Shown: in pieces, positions 39,120-54,100 of the stretch
Layout of the letters: every line of letters begins with the position of its first letter
Position numbering within the stretch: position 1 is the first letter of the stretch
NCBI GenBank assembly: GCA_036768485.1
Contig: JAVLUZ010000270.1
Span: 62,001-126,000 of the forward strand
Direction of reading: 5' to 3'
Length of the DNA: 64,000 bases
From: Mermis nigrescens
Lineage: Eukaryota; Nematoda; Enoplea; Mermithida; Mermithidae
The notes under the pieces: model-generated
Databases searched by the model: none
The model's input: the letters and a program-made list of their open reading frames with translations, nothing else
Told to the model about the DNA's origin: nothing
Made by a program: the position numbers and the translations under genes

Positions 39120-42100
39120 GTACCTACATACCTACCTACGTACATATGCATTCATTATACAGGATCATACTCATGTCGTGCTTAATCGTTTAATCAGAGA
39201 TTAATGGAGTTAAATGATCGTACAAAATTTTCTTGCTACTACTTAGCTATTATTAATACTACTAGAAATACTGTTTCGTGTGTTTTATTAAATTTGAGCA
39301 ATTTAGTCACTTTAATTTGTCTAATTTCTCCGAATTTCCAGATCGCGAATTCGTATTTTAAGTTATGTCTAGAAACTAAGTTTCAATTTTTTCGTCTCAC
39401 GCTGCAGGACTGTCGTAGTATCTGACTTAAATGCTCAAGACGACGAGTTTTAATTCACGGTTATCGCTTTTGATTTCTCAATTTAATTCCAACACAATCA
39501 GGTTTAATAGGAATAGCTTTATCAATACGATTTTATAAAATTATAATCACTAAAATCGCGTTTGGTTGAATTGGGATATGACCTATATGAAGTTTTGTGA
39601 TATCAAGCACAATTTTTAGCTGTTGATTAATCATGCAATTACAGAAGATTGTTACTCTCTACAGGTGGAGATATGCAGTCTTGTTGTTAATCAGAAAATG
39701 AAGTTCATATGGAAGGTGCTTATTATTCTTAACAGTTAAAAAATTGTGGCAATATTTATCTCAGAATACGTATGGATCTATTTGATCTCTGTAGGCAAGA
39801 TTAGAGAAATGCAATTCATTAATTAAGCAAATGAGCATTAGGACAAGGTTATTGTAGTCATATTTTCACCTAGCAATAAACTGTTTATGAACTAACGAAG
39901 CAACTCAATATTTTGGGTAGTGTTAGTTGTCTACTTGGAGGCAAATGAACTAATTTTGATCAAAAACGCGAAAATAAGTTTTTTTTGCATAAAAGTCTCA
40001 GTATGGTCAAAAATCTTTACTTTTTTGGGCGACGGGGAGGGTCGAATTGATTAAACTGATTAATTAAATGAGAGAATCATATTCCCTATTCACATGTATG
40101 CCTGATTACACGTGAATGCCTGTAGTTTCTCATTAGATCCAAAGCAAAGTGTTTGAGTTATAGAATATCGTACTTCCCTTATTGAAGTTTGTTTTTCTTT
40201 TTTTGTTTATCAGCTTATTGAAAACCATTATTATCACATATATGTGAGTTGCCGCTTCTAATTAATATGTTACTGTTGTGCTTCTTTTCGGATTAGAGCG
40301 GACCAGTTCAAAAAATTCTAAAAAACTTGAAAAGTTGGCCTTTCTAGCTTGATTTTTTGTGTTGAAGTTTCCTCCTGTAAATCTTACTTGATTCAGTTAT
40401 TTCGAGAATAATCTAATAATAGTAAAATGTGTGATGCTTCGAAAGTAAATAAGCAGGAATGTATATAGATGTACAAAAACAACCATTCTACTGACATGTA
40501 CACCGCCGTGTATTTGCTAATTGACTGGAGGACCAATTCGTAAATTATCTTTCACTTTTTACGATTTCGCTAATCTTTTTTATCCAGATTGTTTCCAAAA
40601 CACTTTCGCGGAATCGTTCCTGGCGGTGACAGCATAAATAAAGATGATTCTTCCAAATCGAAATTGTGTTTAAAGACTTTTTCGTTGTAAGCAGAGCTTG
40701 CATTAAGGAATTATTTTACATCAAAAAATACACGCCATCTAAAAAATCTGTATTTTTTGAAGGCGGTAATGACAATCTCGCGATGAAAATAAAACACATG
40801 CTTTTGATTCTGACACGTCGACATTTCCCACTGTGTGCATTATTTTAAATCGGTTATCGGGAAAATACGATCGTCTGCCAGCCTGCGTATGACATATTTA
40901 GCTTTTCCTCGCTAATTTTTCCTCAAAGCTCCTCGACGTAAAAACTATATTGTCCAAATAAAAATGCTCTTAAAATAATCCTCTATTAAGCAAATTTAAT
41001 TAGACGCAGCAAAACGACGCAGGCACACGTTTGTAGAAGTATTTATTACAAAACGATTAATATATATGAAGGTTCGCAAGGATCATCGCAAAAACTGAGG
41101 ATTTATGGGAGTTATTCTGCTATTCAAGAATAGCCTGCAATCTATTCAATTATAAAATAAGCCCATTTTCCCATTAGTTCGTCTAAATTCTGCCTTTATG
41201 CTTGAATGACTTATTATATTCAATCTCGGATTTACTAGTAAACAAAAGCATGGTTGCATTGCATCGCGAAGCAGACCAGGTACTACTCTGTACACAAATC
41301 TTGACGGTACAATAAGAGACTGTTTTCCGTTCTTCGACTCGAACTTTATAAAAAGGTCTGTTTCACATGGTACCGTCCAGGGTGGCGGTCCATCCCATGT
41401 GGCCACTGGCCACCCGTCCAGCATGGCCGCCAGTCCAGGGTGGCCGTCCGTCCAGCCGGGCCGTCCGTCTAGGGTAGCCGTCTTCCTGTTTATAACATTT
41501 TTACAGGGTGGTAGTCCGTCCTTTGTGGCCGCCCTTCCAGCCTGGCCGACCGTCCAGGATGACCGCCCCGATCGGCTAGATGGCCCAATTCACCGACCGT
41601 CCCGATTCTCCTTCTAAGAATAAAACAGGTCATTTTTAGATTGCCCATAATCCCGTTTCTCCCACCGTCCCGATTCTCCGACTTGTTGTATGTTAATCGC
41701 TTTTGTAAAGGAGAGCTTAAGGGTAGTCCATCGATTTGTTTTAATGTGTTGCATAAAGGAATAGGGCTTATTTAATGTATGAATTATTATGCTAGTTCTA
41801 GCTCACCCAGAAAAGTATTTACTCAATTATTTACTTACGTTGTGAGTGCAGCTACAAAACTGCTCTGACACAGTATGTATTGTTTGTTTTTCCTCACACT
41901 ACGACTTTCGTTTCATGAGACTCACTATGATAAATAATCTTGTAATTTGTGATAGTTTTTCACGCCTCTACTATCAAAGTGCATTCAAATAAAGATTGCC
42001 GCAATATTATGCAACATTTAAAATAGAAACTAAATGTAGCATAGATGGACGGACACTCTGGACAGTATAGATAAACTATATTTCACTGTGGGCGGCCATC

Positions 42101-45100
42101 CGATGGGCGGCCAGCCTGGATGGGCGGCCAGCCTGGATTGGCGGCCAGCCTGGATGGGCGGCCAGCCTCGATGGGCGGCCAGCCTAAATTGGCGGCCAGC
42201 CTGGATGGGCGGCAAGCATAGATGGGCGGCCAGCCTGGATGGGCGGCCAGCCCGGATGGACGGCCAGCCTGGATGGACGGCCAGGCTAGATGAGCGGCCA
42301 CCCTAGAAAATGCACGCCCTAATTTTGCACTCATACAGCATGGGTAGGCTGGACGGACGACCAAGCTGACCGGGCTGCCACCCTGGACGGACGGCCAACC
42401 TAGATACAAATTTTCACATAAGCTTGGGCAAGAATTTAAAGAATTTTCTGTCGACATTTCACGGTAATAATAGATCAATTCAATACATTTATCGCAATCT
42501 GACAGCTTGTTGTCGTTAGATATATTCAGAATCTTGCCCAAACTTAGTTGAAACAGACTACAACTCTCCGATTCGTTTTATTGCATTGTTTCACTATAAT
42601 TCCAAAATTAAATTCATCATGCACCCAAATTCGAATTTAGATTGATAAGTCTCGGAAGCTTCTCTAGAAAATCTTGAGAAAATATTAAAGTTCTTCGCGA
42701 TAGCATCAAAATTCGGAAAAATAATCAAAATCGATTTATCTGAAAGCATTAAATAATTAGGCAACCTTTACATTTTGTCGATGTGTCATCTTCTTAAACG
42801 ATAATCAAACAATAAAATTTTGAAATTAAATCATCTGCACTTTCATCTTTCATTTTTTATGTTTCCGTGTTTTAAAGACCGACGCCGAGTCAGATAATTT
42901 GAAAAATTAGACAACGATTTTGGCTCTCTCGAAATAGGTCTAGAGAGCAAAGCACTTCTAAAAATTTTTCGGGGCTGACCTCAGAATTTCGAGGCTGTAC
43001 ATGTATGCTAATATGTATTACTTTCTATAGCCGTATGCTGAAATTAATTAAAATCAATTTTTTCCAGCTACGAACATTCAACTTGTCCAAAATCGAAGGT
43101 GCGTGTGTTAAATGCAATTTCGCTAAATTTAAGGTCGAGAGTGGACTTTCAACCGTTCACTTTGAACCGGATAGCATGCTACTAGACAGCAAAAGTAGGG
43201 CGACAAATTTTTTGGAAAATATTGAGAAAAACGCGAGAAAATCGCCACTAAGAACGGATTCTAAAAGCAGCATCATTCCAGTTATTGTACACGGAAATCC
43301 GCTATATTCGCACTTAGAAGATGATCATAAAGGACATTGTTATAACGAGGATGAGGACGATTCTCTTACGAATCGGCATATGGACGGAACCCTCGGTGAC
43401 TTTTCGGAAGAGGAAGAACCGGAATTGACTGGATTTAAAAAAGTGATTCAGGGTCCGATTTCTAAATTCTCAGGCTTAAGCCAGGCTTAAAACTATGCTT
43501 GATAAACATAAGTAGAGTTCAATTTTGATGTCACAGTTCGAAATCGGCTCAAGTCAAATCTTGAACGCGGCCGCGTTTCTTTAAAGGTTGAAGTCCTAGT
43601 CTAAGCCTGCCTTGAACCTGATTATTTATAAATTGAGCCCAGTTCTATATGGTGATCATCAAAGAGAATGCAAAGAGTATATAATAGAATCTGTAACGGA
43701 ATCTTTACATATATTTATCACGACAAACAGTCACTCACTACTCGTGTTTTCTAAGTGATTATCCAAATCATATTGTGTTTTGACTGTCATTCAGGCTTTT
43801 AATTCTTTGCTTATCAATTTAATTAGAAGATTGGGCGTCAAAAATCTGAGATATGCCGATTCTTTGTATAAGCTGTTTTTTCAACATTTTGTATAAAATT
43901 GCGCTACCAGTGCATAGATGCACAGCATGGCCGATCTGGGGTTGTCGTCAGCTGGTCTGGGCAGGGGGTAAAAAGTAAGCTTTTTTTGGGCCAAAATGAT
44001 ATTAAAAAACTGGTGAAAGCGCTAAAATAACGTCTAAAGCTAGCTAGTACACAATTTTTGGTCAATATGACGTTCTTTTGGAGAAATTTTTCAATTTTCA
44101 TCCATTTTTGCATTATTTTCCTCAAGAAAATTCATAATTTTTTCATTTGGGGGATCTAGACCATAGGTCGGCGGCATCAAAATTCTAGGGGGATGGGGGT
44201 GCAAGATTTTTCAAAGGTAAAAAAATGACCTTAAGAATTGTAGTATGGCGAAAAAACACCGTTTTTCAACGTTTCTCATCGAGCACTATCCAATGGCATC
44301 TAAAAATTTTGAAAAAAACAAAAAAAATTTTAAAAATTGAATCCGGGGTATTTTGGTTTCTGGGAGGTGCATACCTCCAAACCCCCCCCCTTACGCCCAA
44401 GACGGATGTACACCATAGTTTGGCAGCATCAAAATTTGGGGGAGGTGTGTGCAAAATGTTTTAAAGGTCAAAAAATGGTCTTTAAATGGTGGTATGGCGA
44501 AAAAACACCATTTTTAAGCTTTTCTTATCGAGTACTATCCATTGGCATCAAAAAATCACGAAAAAACAAAAAAAATTCAAAAATTGAATTCTGGGGGTAT
44601 TCGGACTTAGCATACCCCCAACTCCCTACGCCCCACTTGTATGTCTAGATACAACTGCGTTTATTTCGACGATAAAACTAAAAGTTTGTCATTTTGTCAC
44701 TAAATAAGTTTGATTTAGTGACTTCTGTCATCGTTAAAGTGACCCGAATTCTCATATCTTCTCATATTTTATAATGTGATTGTCGATAAAATGTAGCCTG
44801 TTTCATTTAATCGAGAGATTTTTCACCAAATTTAATCCACATGAATCAGGCTATAAAAATGGTTTATAAATCCGATACAGCTTTGTCGCTGAACCAGATC
44901 AAAGATCATAACATAACTCAATATGCTGTGGAATACCATTTCTGCTGTATTTGTTTAAAATACTTTTTAGCCACTTTAAACTTCTTCAGAAAGCTCTCAA
45001 GCAAATGAAAAAGTCCATTAGCCTTGGTAGTGGGATGCAGCGAACCGAGCGAACCACTATGAATCCTTAAACAAAACCAATTAAAAGCACTATGGAGTAG

Positions 45101-48100
45101 AACATCAAATCTAAATTTGAGAAACAAATTTATAACATTCTAAAGAAAGATTAATTTGGGAGATTGAGAATTTGTCTCGCGCGCACAATTCAGCAGGTCT
45201 TTAGCCGCATTACATCCTCGTGGGGTTTCATAAAGATTTCTGATTGAATTCGAAGAAAAAATAATTGTCTAGCACTGCTTACTCAGTTTCCACTTCCTAT
45301 TTCATCACGAAAAATTGTTTGTTTTTAAACACTTCATGTAGATGTAGATGCATATATGACATGCCTCGAGGAAAAATTCTCGATTCTACTAATATATTCA
45401 AATGCCCGTTTTTAATCAATCATAGGTAGAGCGTTAGCGCATACCTATGATATACTTGGGTACCATCAACATATGTCTACCCCTACAGCAACACTGGAAC
45501 ACTTCTTTATTGTGCGGTTTTCTTTAAAAGATAGTTGATACAAAAATTCGAATTAGACTTTTGAATTTTTTTTCACTTTTCTACCCGTAGTGTAAAGAGT
45601 GTGTAAAGTTTCACTGTATATTTTGGTCTGTCACACGACGTTTCTAACTCAGTATTGCATTCTGTTTAGTTTGGTATTTTTAATGTAAGAAATTCTGTAG
45701 TCTTGATGACAGTTTTTATTTTTTTGAAAAGTGACTTATTTCCAGAGTGGCAGTGTAAAGAGTTTAAAGAATTTGAGGGTAAAACACATTTTAGTCGAGT
45801 TTTCGACTCCCCTAAAAAACCTATCCATGGAAATGTACTACAGCTCAAGCGCTACCTTTGGCTTACCAGCGAATATTCTTAAACTCAAAGCGGAGTTAGA
45901 TATAGGGGTTCAAACTTTACATTCTAGTAAAATGGTGTAAAAACCGGATTTTGTCTAAAAATTTCCGGCCAACTTTTCCGCTTATAAATCGGGACAAATT
46001 GAGTAGAATATAAATAAAATTCTATCTAATGAATAAACATCGTGGCAAACCGCGTGTAAAAACTCAATACTGAACTATTTATTGCAGTGTTAAGTTCGAA
46101 ATCAGGGGTATGAAATGGGCGAATTCGCGGAACAGAGGTTTTGCACATACAAACTTACTACAATTAAAAGGCTACAAACTGGCCCAAACCGAATTTCTTT
46201 ACACTCTATGGGGAATTAGGTTCAGATTTTAAAAGTTTACAATGTAATGGATGATGGAAAATACGTTTTCGTCACTTTTTTGTTCGCCGCTTTCTCCTTA
46301 TAGAAGTTGGAGCAAGTTGAATAGAATAAAAATAAAGTAATTTCTAAGGGGTACACGTCACAGAAAATTGCGTTCATTTACATCAATATTGAGCTTTTTC
46401 GGGAGGTGTAAAGTCAAAAATTGGGTGTGTTAAACGAGTTTCGGTGTTGTTTTTGCTGCCAACGTCTCCGGTTATGAGTCTGAACACGACCTCATAATCT
46501 AAAATTTACCAGAAATCGAACGTGATACGCTACTTCGGCGCTTTTGTTTACACTCAACATTGATGTAAAGCGGTTTATATCTTATATTTATTTATCATCA
46601 GGCCATCGTGGAGACTAATTTTTTCATGAATGTTGATCGCTATATCAGAATAATGTCAGAATTATGAATCTGACTAAAATCATTTTTACACTCTGTAGTT
46701 GTGTAAAGTTTACACTGCAAATTATTTTAGTTCTAGAGCCCTGCGAAAGCTAAATTTTATTTTTAAAATGTTCTACGTAACGTGCGAATTACGAATCTGA
46801 TTCTTAGTTTTCTCAACACCCAGTAGTTGTGTAAAATTTGCACTATTCATTATTATTAATGTATAGTTTACACTACAAATTTATTTTACTTCCAGAGCGT
46901 TGCGAAACGTAATTTTTTTCCAAATATGTCCTGTAAGGTCAGGATTACGAATCTGCTGTACCTTTCGTTTACACTCAGTAGTTATCTAAGTTGACACGGA
47001 AAATTTAATTTAGTTCCAGAGCGTTGCAGAAACTTAATTTTTTTAAATTTTCCATGTAACGTCAGGATTACGAATCTGAGCGTAAGTGTTCTCTACTCCC
47101 AATAACTGCGTACAGTTTATGCTGAAAACTTTTGGTCCATTTAGATAAGGTAAAGTTGTCTTGTTTAACAAAGATAATGCTAATGTTTAAAACAATATCG
47201 TTTTCCGCGTTCTATGACTGCTGTCATTATTGTGGCATGTTACCGTGTGTTTACTGACTGATTTACTTAAATCATTCTAATTCAGAGTAAGGTACTAGCA
47301 AAGAAAAATGCTCCGATGGAACAAAAAAGGCGAACATACTTGGGATTGTGGATAATTTATGTATGAAATGAGGGGACAAAGAAAAAGCTGCATATGTATA
47401 TGCCTAAAGTCGCAAAATCTACTAAAAATCAGACTTTCTCTAAGCAAAGCGAAAAATCAGAGTATATTGTGCAGCCTCTGAAAAGGTGTAACCTTTAAGT
47501 AATTTTCAATGTTTCACATAAGAGTGTACAAACATAATGTAAAATGTTTACTTGTTGTAAACCGCTTGCAAGTTGCAAGGCTGACTTGCTTCGTATCGTG
47601 TTTGATAGAAAACTAACTGCAATTGTATTTAGAGGTGTTTTATTTTGTTATCATGAGCATTATAGCAAGCAAACCTGGCGTCAATTGATAAGTGCACATC
47701 ATACTTGGGCGGCAACAAAATTCTGGAGGGGGTGCAAGATTTTTCAAAGGTCAAAAAATGGCCCTAAAATGGTGGTATGGTGAAAAAACACAATTTTTCA
47801 ACGTTTCTCATCGAGCACTATCCATTGGCATCAAAAAATTGCGAAAAAAACAAAAAAAATTCAAAAATTGAATTCTGGGGGTATTTTGATTTCTAGGGGG
47901 GTATTTTGGTTTCTCGGGGGTGGGGGTGCATACCCCCCAAACCCCCCCTTCCCCACACGCCCAGGTGTGGTGCACAAAATCGTTGCGGGCATGCAAGCAT
48001 ACCTATATTTAGTCTGTTTCGTGTAAGCGTACTCGTTTCTCGCCGCTTTAAACCAACAATTTCTTTGGTTGTCTCGAATGCATTTTTGCTATTTCATTCA

Positions 48101-51100
48101 ATTGGCTTGCAAAGGATCGGCTAGTTCACTCCATCTAATTTCTCATAGCTACTGCATAGCTAACTTGCTGCTATTTTAATCATTTTTCTTGGTTCAATAG
48201 TTTATTTCAATCTGTAGGCCGCAGAATATACTTCGATTTTTTGCGTTGCTTAGAGAAAGTCTTATTTTTAGCAGATTTTGCGACTTTAGGCATATATGTA
48301 CATAGGCAGCTTTGTCCTAGTCCCCTCACATCCTTAATGATCCACAACCCCAAGTATATTCGTCTTTTTTGTTCAATGAGCATTTTTCTTTAATAGTATA
48401 ATTAATATTTAGATATACCTACGCATGTAAAAAAGACTCTTGCCCTTATTACTACTTTAGTTCACTCACACCGTTCTGCCCCACTTGGCGCTCGTATTGC
48501 TCACGGTTGCTTTTACGCTGGTTGGGGCGACGATTTTTTATAACGTTGAAGGCCCGCAAGAACAGCGGGAAAAACGACGTCTTATGAATGCTATCGAGGT
48601 GACGAAAGGACGCCTCGTGGCTGACTTGTGGGCCATTGTCCGCGAAAAAAACTCGACCTTGGCCGAATTCCACACTATGGCCGAACGATTGCTCGACGAA
48701 CTGGGTCAAAATTTTTTCGAGGCCTTCGACGAAGGTCGCGTCGTTTATTCGGAAATACGAAGCAACAAAACTTCCGTCATTTGGAATTTTCCGGCGTCGG
48801 TCTTTTTCGCCGTTACTTGCTTAAGCACGATAGTTAAGTCATAAATTTATCTTTTCTATTTTAGACATACTCATGTATGTAGCATCTCTGAGTGGCTCGA
48901 CTCTGCTTTCGAATCACCTTACTGTAAAAAAGTGTCGAGAATCTTGAAACAAACTATTGTGACAAAAATGGCACATCTTCTCGCAATGTCTAGAGAGTCG
49001 GAAAAACAGTAGCGGATTAAGGCTGCAGTATTTAATTTGGGTTGGCCCCTCTGGGTCAGCCAACTAACCTTCAATCGTCTAAATGAAAGTGTTTTCTAGG
49101 ATCTAGAATAAGACGGAAGCAAATTAAACATTTTCGAGAAATTTATTCAGCAATGGGATTTGAAGTCGAAATTTTTTCGATTTACTTCCAAAAAATGGCT
49201 CAAATAATTTATAAATACAATATGCGTGATCTCAATCAAAACATTTTTGAAGCATAATCTGATGTATCGAATTTTATCGTTAAAAACGTTTTCGTGAGAT
49301 AAGCTTTTCTGTGCGCTGTAAACTTACTTTATTTAAGCATCCGTGTGCACCAAATTGGGTGAAATAGCAAAATCAGTAGAAAATTTATGATCATTGATAC
49401 ATTATAGTTTTTTCGTTAAGGTCCGAATGACAAAACGTGGATTAAACGTAACTTTAGGTTAAAGTCGAGTAAAATCCAGCAAAAATCTCGGGTTAAACTA
49501 CTTTTGGTATGACTGAAAGCGGGTTAACTTTAGCCCAAGGTTAGAGTCGTGTAATATCTCGGGTAAAATGCCGGTATGACAGAAAGCGGGTTAAACCAAC
49601 GTACATTGGGTTAAAAATGGTCGATTAAACACGAGATTTTTAACTCTGCCCCTAGCGGGGTCAAATCTTGGGTTGTCTATCTTATTGCGTTACTGGCCAT
49701 ACATGTTTTAATTCTGCTGAGCTCAAAAATTAAAATCAATGCTGTTTCAAACTTAGAGCAAATAGAAAAATTAGTGCCTACGCTATTATATCAAAACAAT
49801 TCTAAAAGCTCGAATTGTTTCGAATATATTATACCAAAGGCGGTCACATCGATCAGATGCTGATTCAGATTGAGGGGCTTCTTATTTTGTTTTTGATTAT
49901 TTTCTTCATTTTACATCTTTACTAATTATATTTATTACTTTGACCGATTTTTATTTTTTTATTTTTATCGCATACGCAATGGTCGACGAATCATTTAAAG
50001 CATTACTGCATATTTCATAACATTGCCATTGAAAGGTTCGCTTAGCAGTACCTGTATCATTCCAGCAGTTCAAATGAACATTTACTGTCTTTGATACATG
50101 TTCGACATTGCAAACTACGCGTCAATCTCGGGTTAAAGTAATAAAAGTCGGGTTACCTTGTTTTAAACCTGGGTCAGCTTACCCGAGTTTAACCCACCTT
50201 CTGTCATACGTGTTAAATTTAAACCGTGGGTTAGCTAACCCGAGAATTTCCGTTAACCTCAGTTTAAACTAACCCATGTTCTGTCATTCGGAAAATTGCC
50301 GGAGTTTCTGATTTTATCGAAAATCAGCATTTTTTGAACAATTTTCCCTTATTTTAGGCTACGGCACTCCAGTGCCTTCTAGCCTTCCAGGTCGCTGGGT
50401 ATGCATGTTTTTCGCTCTAATCGGTGTGCCGCTATTTCTCATAACAATCGCGAATATCGGCAAATTCTTCAGCGAGCATTTGATTTATATGTACGGCTGC
50501 TATTTGACCCTCAGCATGAAAATTGAGCGACATTTTGAAAGGTTAAAAAAATCGTTCAAAGAAAAAACTCAGAAAGGCAAGCGAATAAGGGTGGATGTAA
50601 ACGATAATGAAGACCGAAGTGTCGCCGACTTCGACGAAAATAAGTTGCATGAAAGGTTAGAGCAAACTATTTTTTTGATTGTAATTTTCAAACTCTGTAA
50701 GCCAGCTGCTAATAAATTAATTTAAGCGCTTTGGAGATTTTAGAGTAAGCAATTTTGTCATGACATTTCCCAAGCAGAAAAAATTTTTCCTTCAAATCTT
50801 TTAACGATTGGCTTTTAGTTCGCTTTAACTTTTTACTATTTGCCTATTGTCATAGCCGATCTATTCTGACGATTTTGGATAATTTTATTTTATTGACCTT
50901 TAAAAAATCTGAAAATTTTAGCTGTTATCGATTTTTGCAAAATCGATCTCATTCATCGCCGGTGATCGATTTAGTTTGTTTCTTGAAAAATGCATTATTT
51001 CTACTTTATTTGTACTGATGAATTTTTTGACGATTCATTTGCGTCTTGCTGCAATCTTCTTTCCATCTCTAGCTCACACCGCACTATTTTTTACCTCACT

Positions 51101-54100
51101 ATCAATGTACGCATTAATTGCATAAATGGGATGACATATGATCTTGTCCTTCTGCCATCTATAATCGACCGGAGTATCGTATTTCTACGTCTCAAGTTTT
51201 CTCTTTTTGATCTTTTTTTGTGATTTTCTAATTCAAGTTTCTATTCATAATATACTTATCTGAATTTTTCAATCAGAACATCACGTGTTTATACGGCACT
51301 GACTTCGAGTGGATTCAAGTCGATTAAAAATATGTAGAAAGTAAATAAGCTGACTGAAAGTATTCCGCAACATCCAATAACTTGTTCTTGACTAAACGAC
51401 ATTTAAGTTTTGTGTGATTTCCTTAGTTTTATTGTGCATTTTATGCATCTTAAAAAATACGAATAGCAAATTTAAGGGCGTTAGAATTGGTATTGTAAAA
51501 GATAAGAAGGAACATTTTTTGAGTAGTGGAATCGTTATCTTGAGTTGAAATGACTTTGTAATATATTGCAAAAAATCTTAACTTATATCTCTTTATCCTT
51601 TCGAAAAATTGTGTTCTTTTTTAGCTTTTCAAGGGGCACTTCGATTTATCACAACTTTAGCAATTTAGCTACAATATTTTGAGGTAATTTTTGTATCTTA
51701 CATCTTTTTCTCCCTATGTTCTTCAACATTAGTTGAAATCCGCTCTGCATTGCAGTTTTCATGACATCGTCATATGTTTTTTCGTTAAAATCATCACTCT
51801 TGGCAATTATCATTGCATAATTAATTCCTTGCTGACTTAGGCAAAAACATTTTTTGGCTGATTTGGAAATTCTCTCACCTACATATGTCGCAAATTCTAA
51901 TTTGAAACAGTGAATTGAATTTTCCTTCTATCTAAACGAATAGATGGGACAAGAAGACGAATAAACCGGCCAATGAAAATCGAGACAGAAGTTCAATCAC
52001 CGAACATATAGAGCAGGCGTTGGGCGTCTCGTATCAGGAAAAAACCGTGCCTCCTTTCGTACTGCTTGTTATTCTTATCGGTTACACCGCTTTGGGCGGA
52101 CTGCTGATGAGCAATACAGAATCGTGGAGCTTCTTTGATTCTTTTTACTTTTCGTAAGTTTTCACAAAATTGCTCTCACAGGGCCGGAAGAACACAGAAT
52201 TTAATATGTGTTGTAAACTATTTTATTCTCTAAAAGTAAATAATGACAAGCTATTTTCCAGACGTGGGCACAGGGCATAGGGAGGAATAATAGGACTTTT
52301 ACCCCTCCCTTAATCAGGTGCTGTCGTGCGATTTAGGGAGATGCAAGAGTTGTTGGGGAATTTCTGAACTCAATTCAGAAAGTTTGACTCACTTGCTACA
52401 ATTTTCTATCAATTTTGTCATTTTATTAAGGAAATTTTAATTTTTATAGGTTTGCCTGTTTATTAACATTCATCGATCAAACAAATGAGTTATCTATCTC
52501 TAATATGACTAAAAACAGGCAATTTATTTGATAATGCAATTTGAAATTAAATGCAATCGCCAAATTCCGTCGGAAGTGCTGTTTAAATAGCCTAAAATAA
52601 GTCGAAATGGAATTTTGAGCAGCAAAAATGCATGCCGAGTTAGTAGGACCTCTGCCGCATGTTCATGATTAAATATTGTACTATTAAATTCGAGGAAGTG
52701 TTTAAAAAACAGTTCACTACTAAAAATGGTATACTGTAACGTAAACTCGACATTAGCAATTAAAACTGTTCCAGAATGTAGTTCAGTGCTTATTTGCTAG
52801 TCTGATAAAATTTTATAACACGAGAAGGATTTCTCCGTTTTTCAGGGATTTCTCCTAAAACTACTTAGCTCGAGTTTTAGCGCAAATTTTTTTTGAAGAT
52901 TTTCGCCCAAATAGTGATATAATATTTGACAGCTCTTAGAAACATTTGAACAACGTTTGTCGTACAAAATGTGAATTAACAATTTTGCACACTTGAAATA
53001 GCAAATTTTTGAGCCTGGAAATGTCTGTCAACAAAAGATTGATGACTTCGTCGATCAGTTGCACTACTATTCAAAACTGTCCGTCGAAGCTGATAGAGGT
53101 CATTGTTAGTTACAATTACTGTAACTTTACAATAAAACTAATATAAAGTGTCAAACAAAATTTTTCTTATTTGTTGTTAATGCTGTCTCAGAATGCTGAA
53201 AAGTCCAGCTGTCCACATATGTTTTAAAAAATTATCATTGATCGTCTCAATTTTGGCAAAAATTTTTTTAAAAATTTTTTGCGCCAAAACTCAAACTATG
53301 TACTTTTTGGATAAAAGCTCTGGATTTCGAACAAACGCTTTGCTTCTTACAACGTTCTGCCAAACAAGCAAACAAACACTGGACTACACTCTGGTAAAGT
53401 TTCAATTGCTAGTGTAAAGTATACTTTTCAGTATAGCATTTTCAGTAGTGTACCGTTTGAGTGGTGTACCGTTTTTGAACACCCTATAAATTAATTGTTT
53501 AATATATTATTTATTATTGAATATTATGTAATATTATTATGCGTTCTTCATGTCTATTTATTTATTTCCCTGAGCAACTTGAAAGAATAGGAAGAACGAA
53601 CCCGTACTGGATCTTTGTGTAAAATTGATTTCAAATTTTTCTGCACTTATTGTGGTAAGGTGCATTTCCTGCTTCCTTGAGAATGTATGCTCTACCCAGA
53701 ATCTTGTGTCTGCTAAGGCCTATTGTGACCTCACGTTGGCAGGACCCATATTCTGGGAGTCTGGTTTGAGTTAAAAAATTCGCAAAAATCGAAAAAGAGT
53801 TCTGGGGTGAAGTTCTGGGGTCATTGGCATCAAAAATTGCAAATAGTGAGAAAAAATTTCAAAAATTTCATTCTTAGGTGTTTTTAGAATTTCACTTTGA
53901 TTTTTTGGATTCGTGTGATTGTAAGCATTGCATGCAATATGTAGTTGTCGTATTTTAAAAATATTTCGCCAGTGTTTCTCTGTATTGTTTCACATTAATA
54001 TTTCAATATTTCATTTAGTGCAGACTGTTCTCATAAGCTTGCGAATTTCTTTTCACGATCTCATCAATAAAATGTGAATAGTTGTCCGATAACTGACTGC

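Larger units (their letters stand above)
39120..43067 (+). other. K2P intron 1
   Basis: 39120-41350 is AT-rich DNA with no recognised repeat or exon. From 41356 to 42562 lies the TGTTTCA element with minisatellite arms. 42563-43067 is again plain. A large first intron of this kind may hold regulatory sites, but none can be named from sequence. Confidence 0.55.

Noticed and set aside
42083..42541. Open frames with Gly-Trp-Pro-Pro-Ile or Trp-Ala-Ala-Ser-Leu repeats
   Set aside because: They follow the 17-bp minisatellite in all frames and have no start, splice or domain support.
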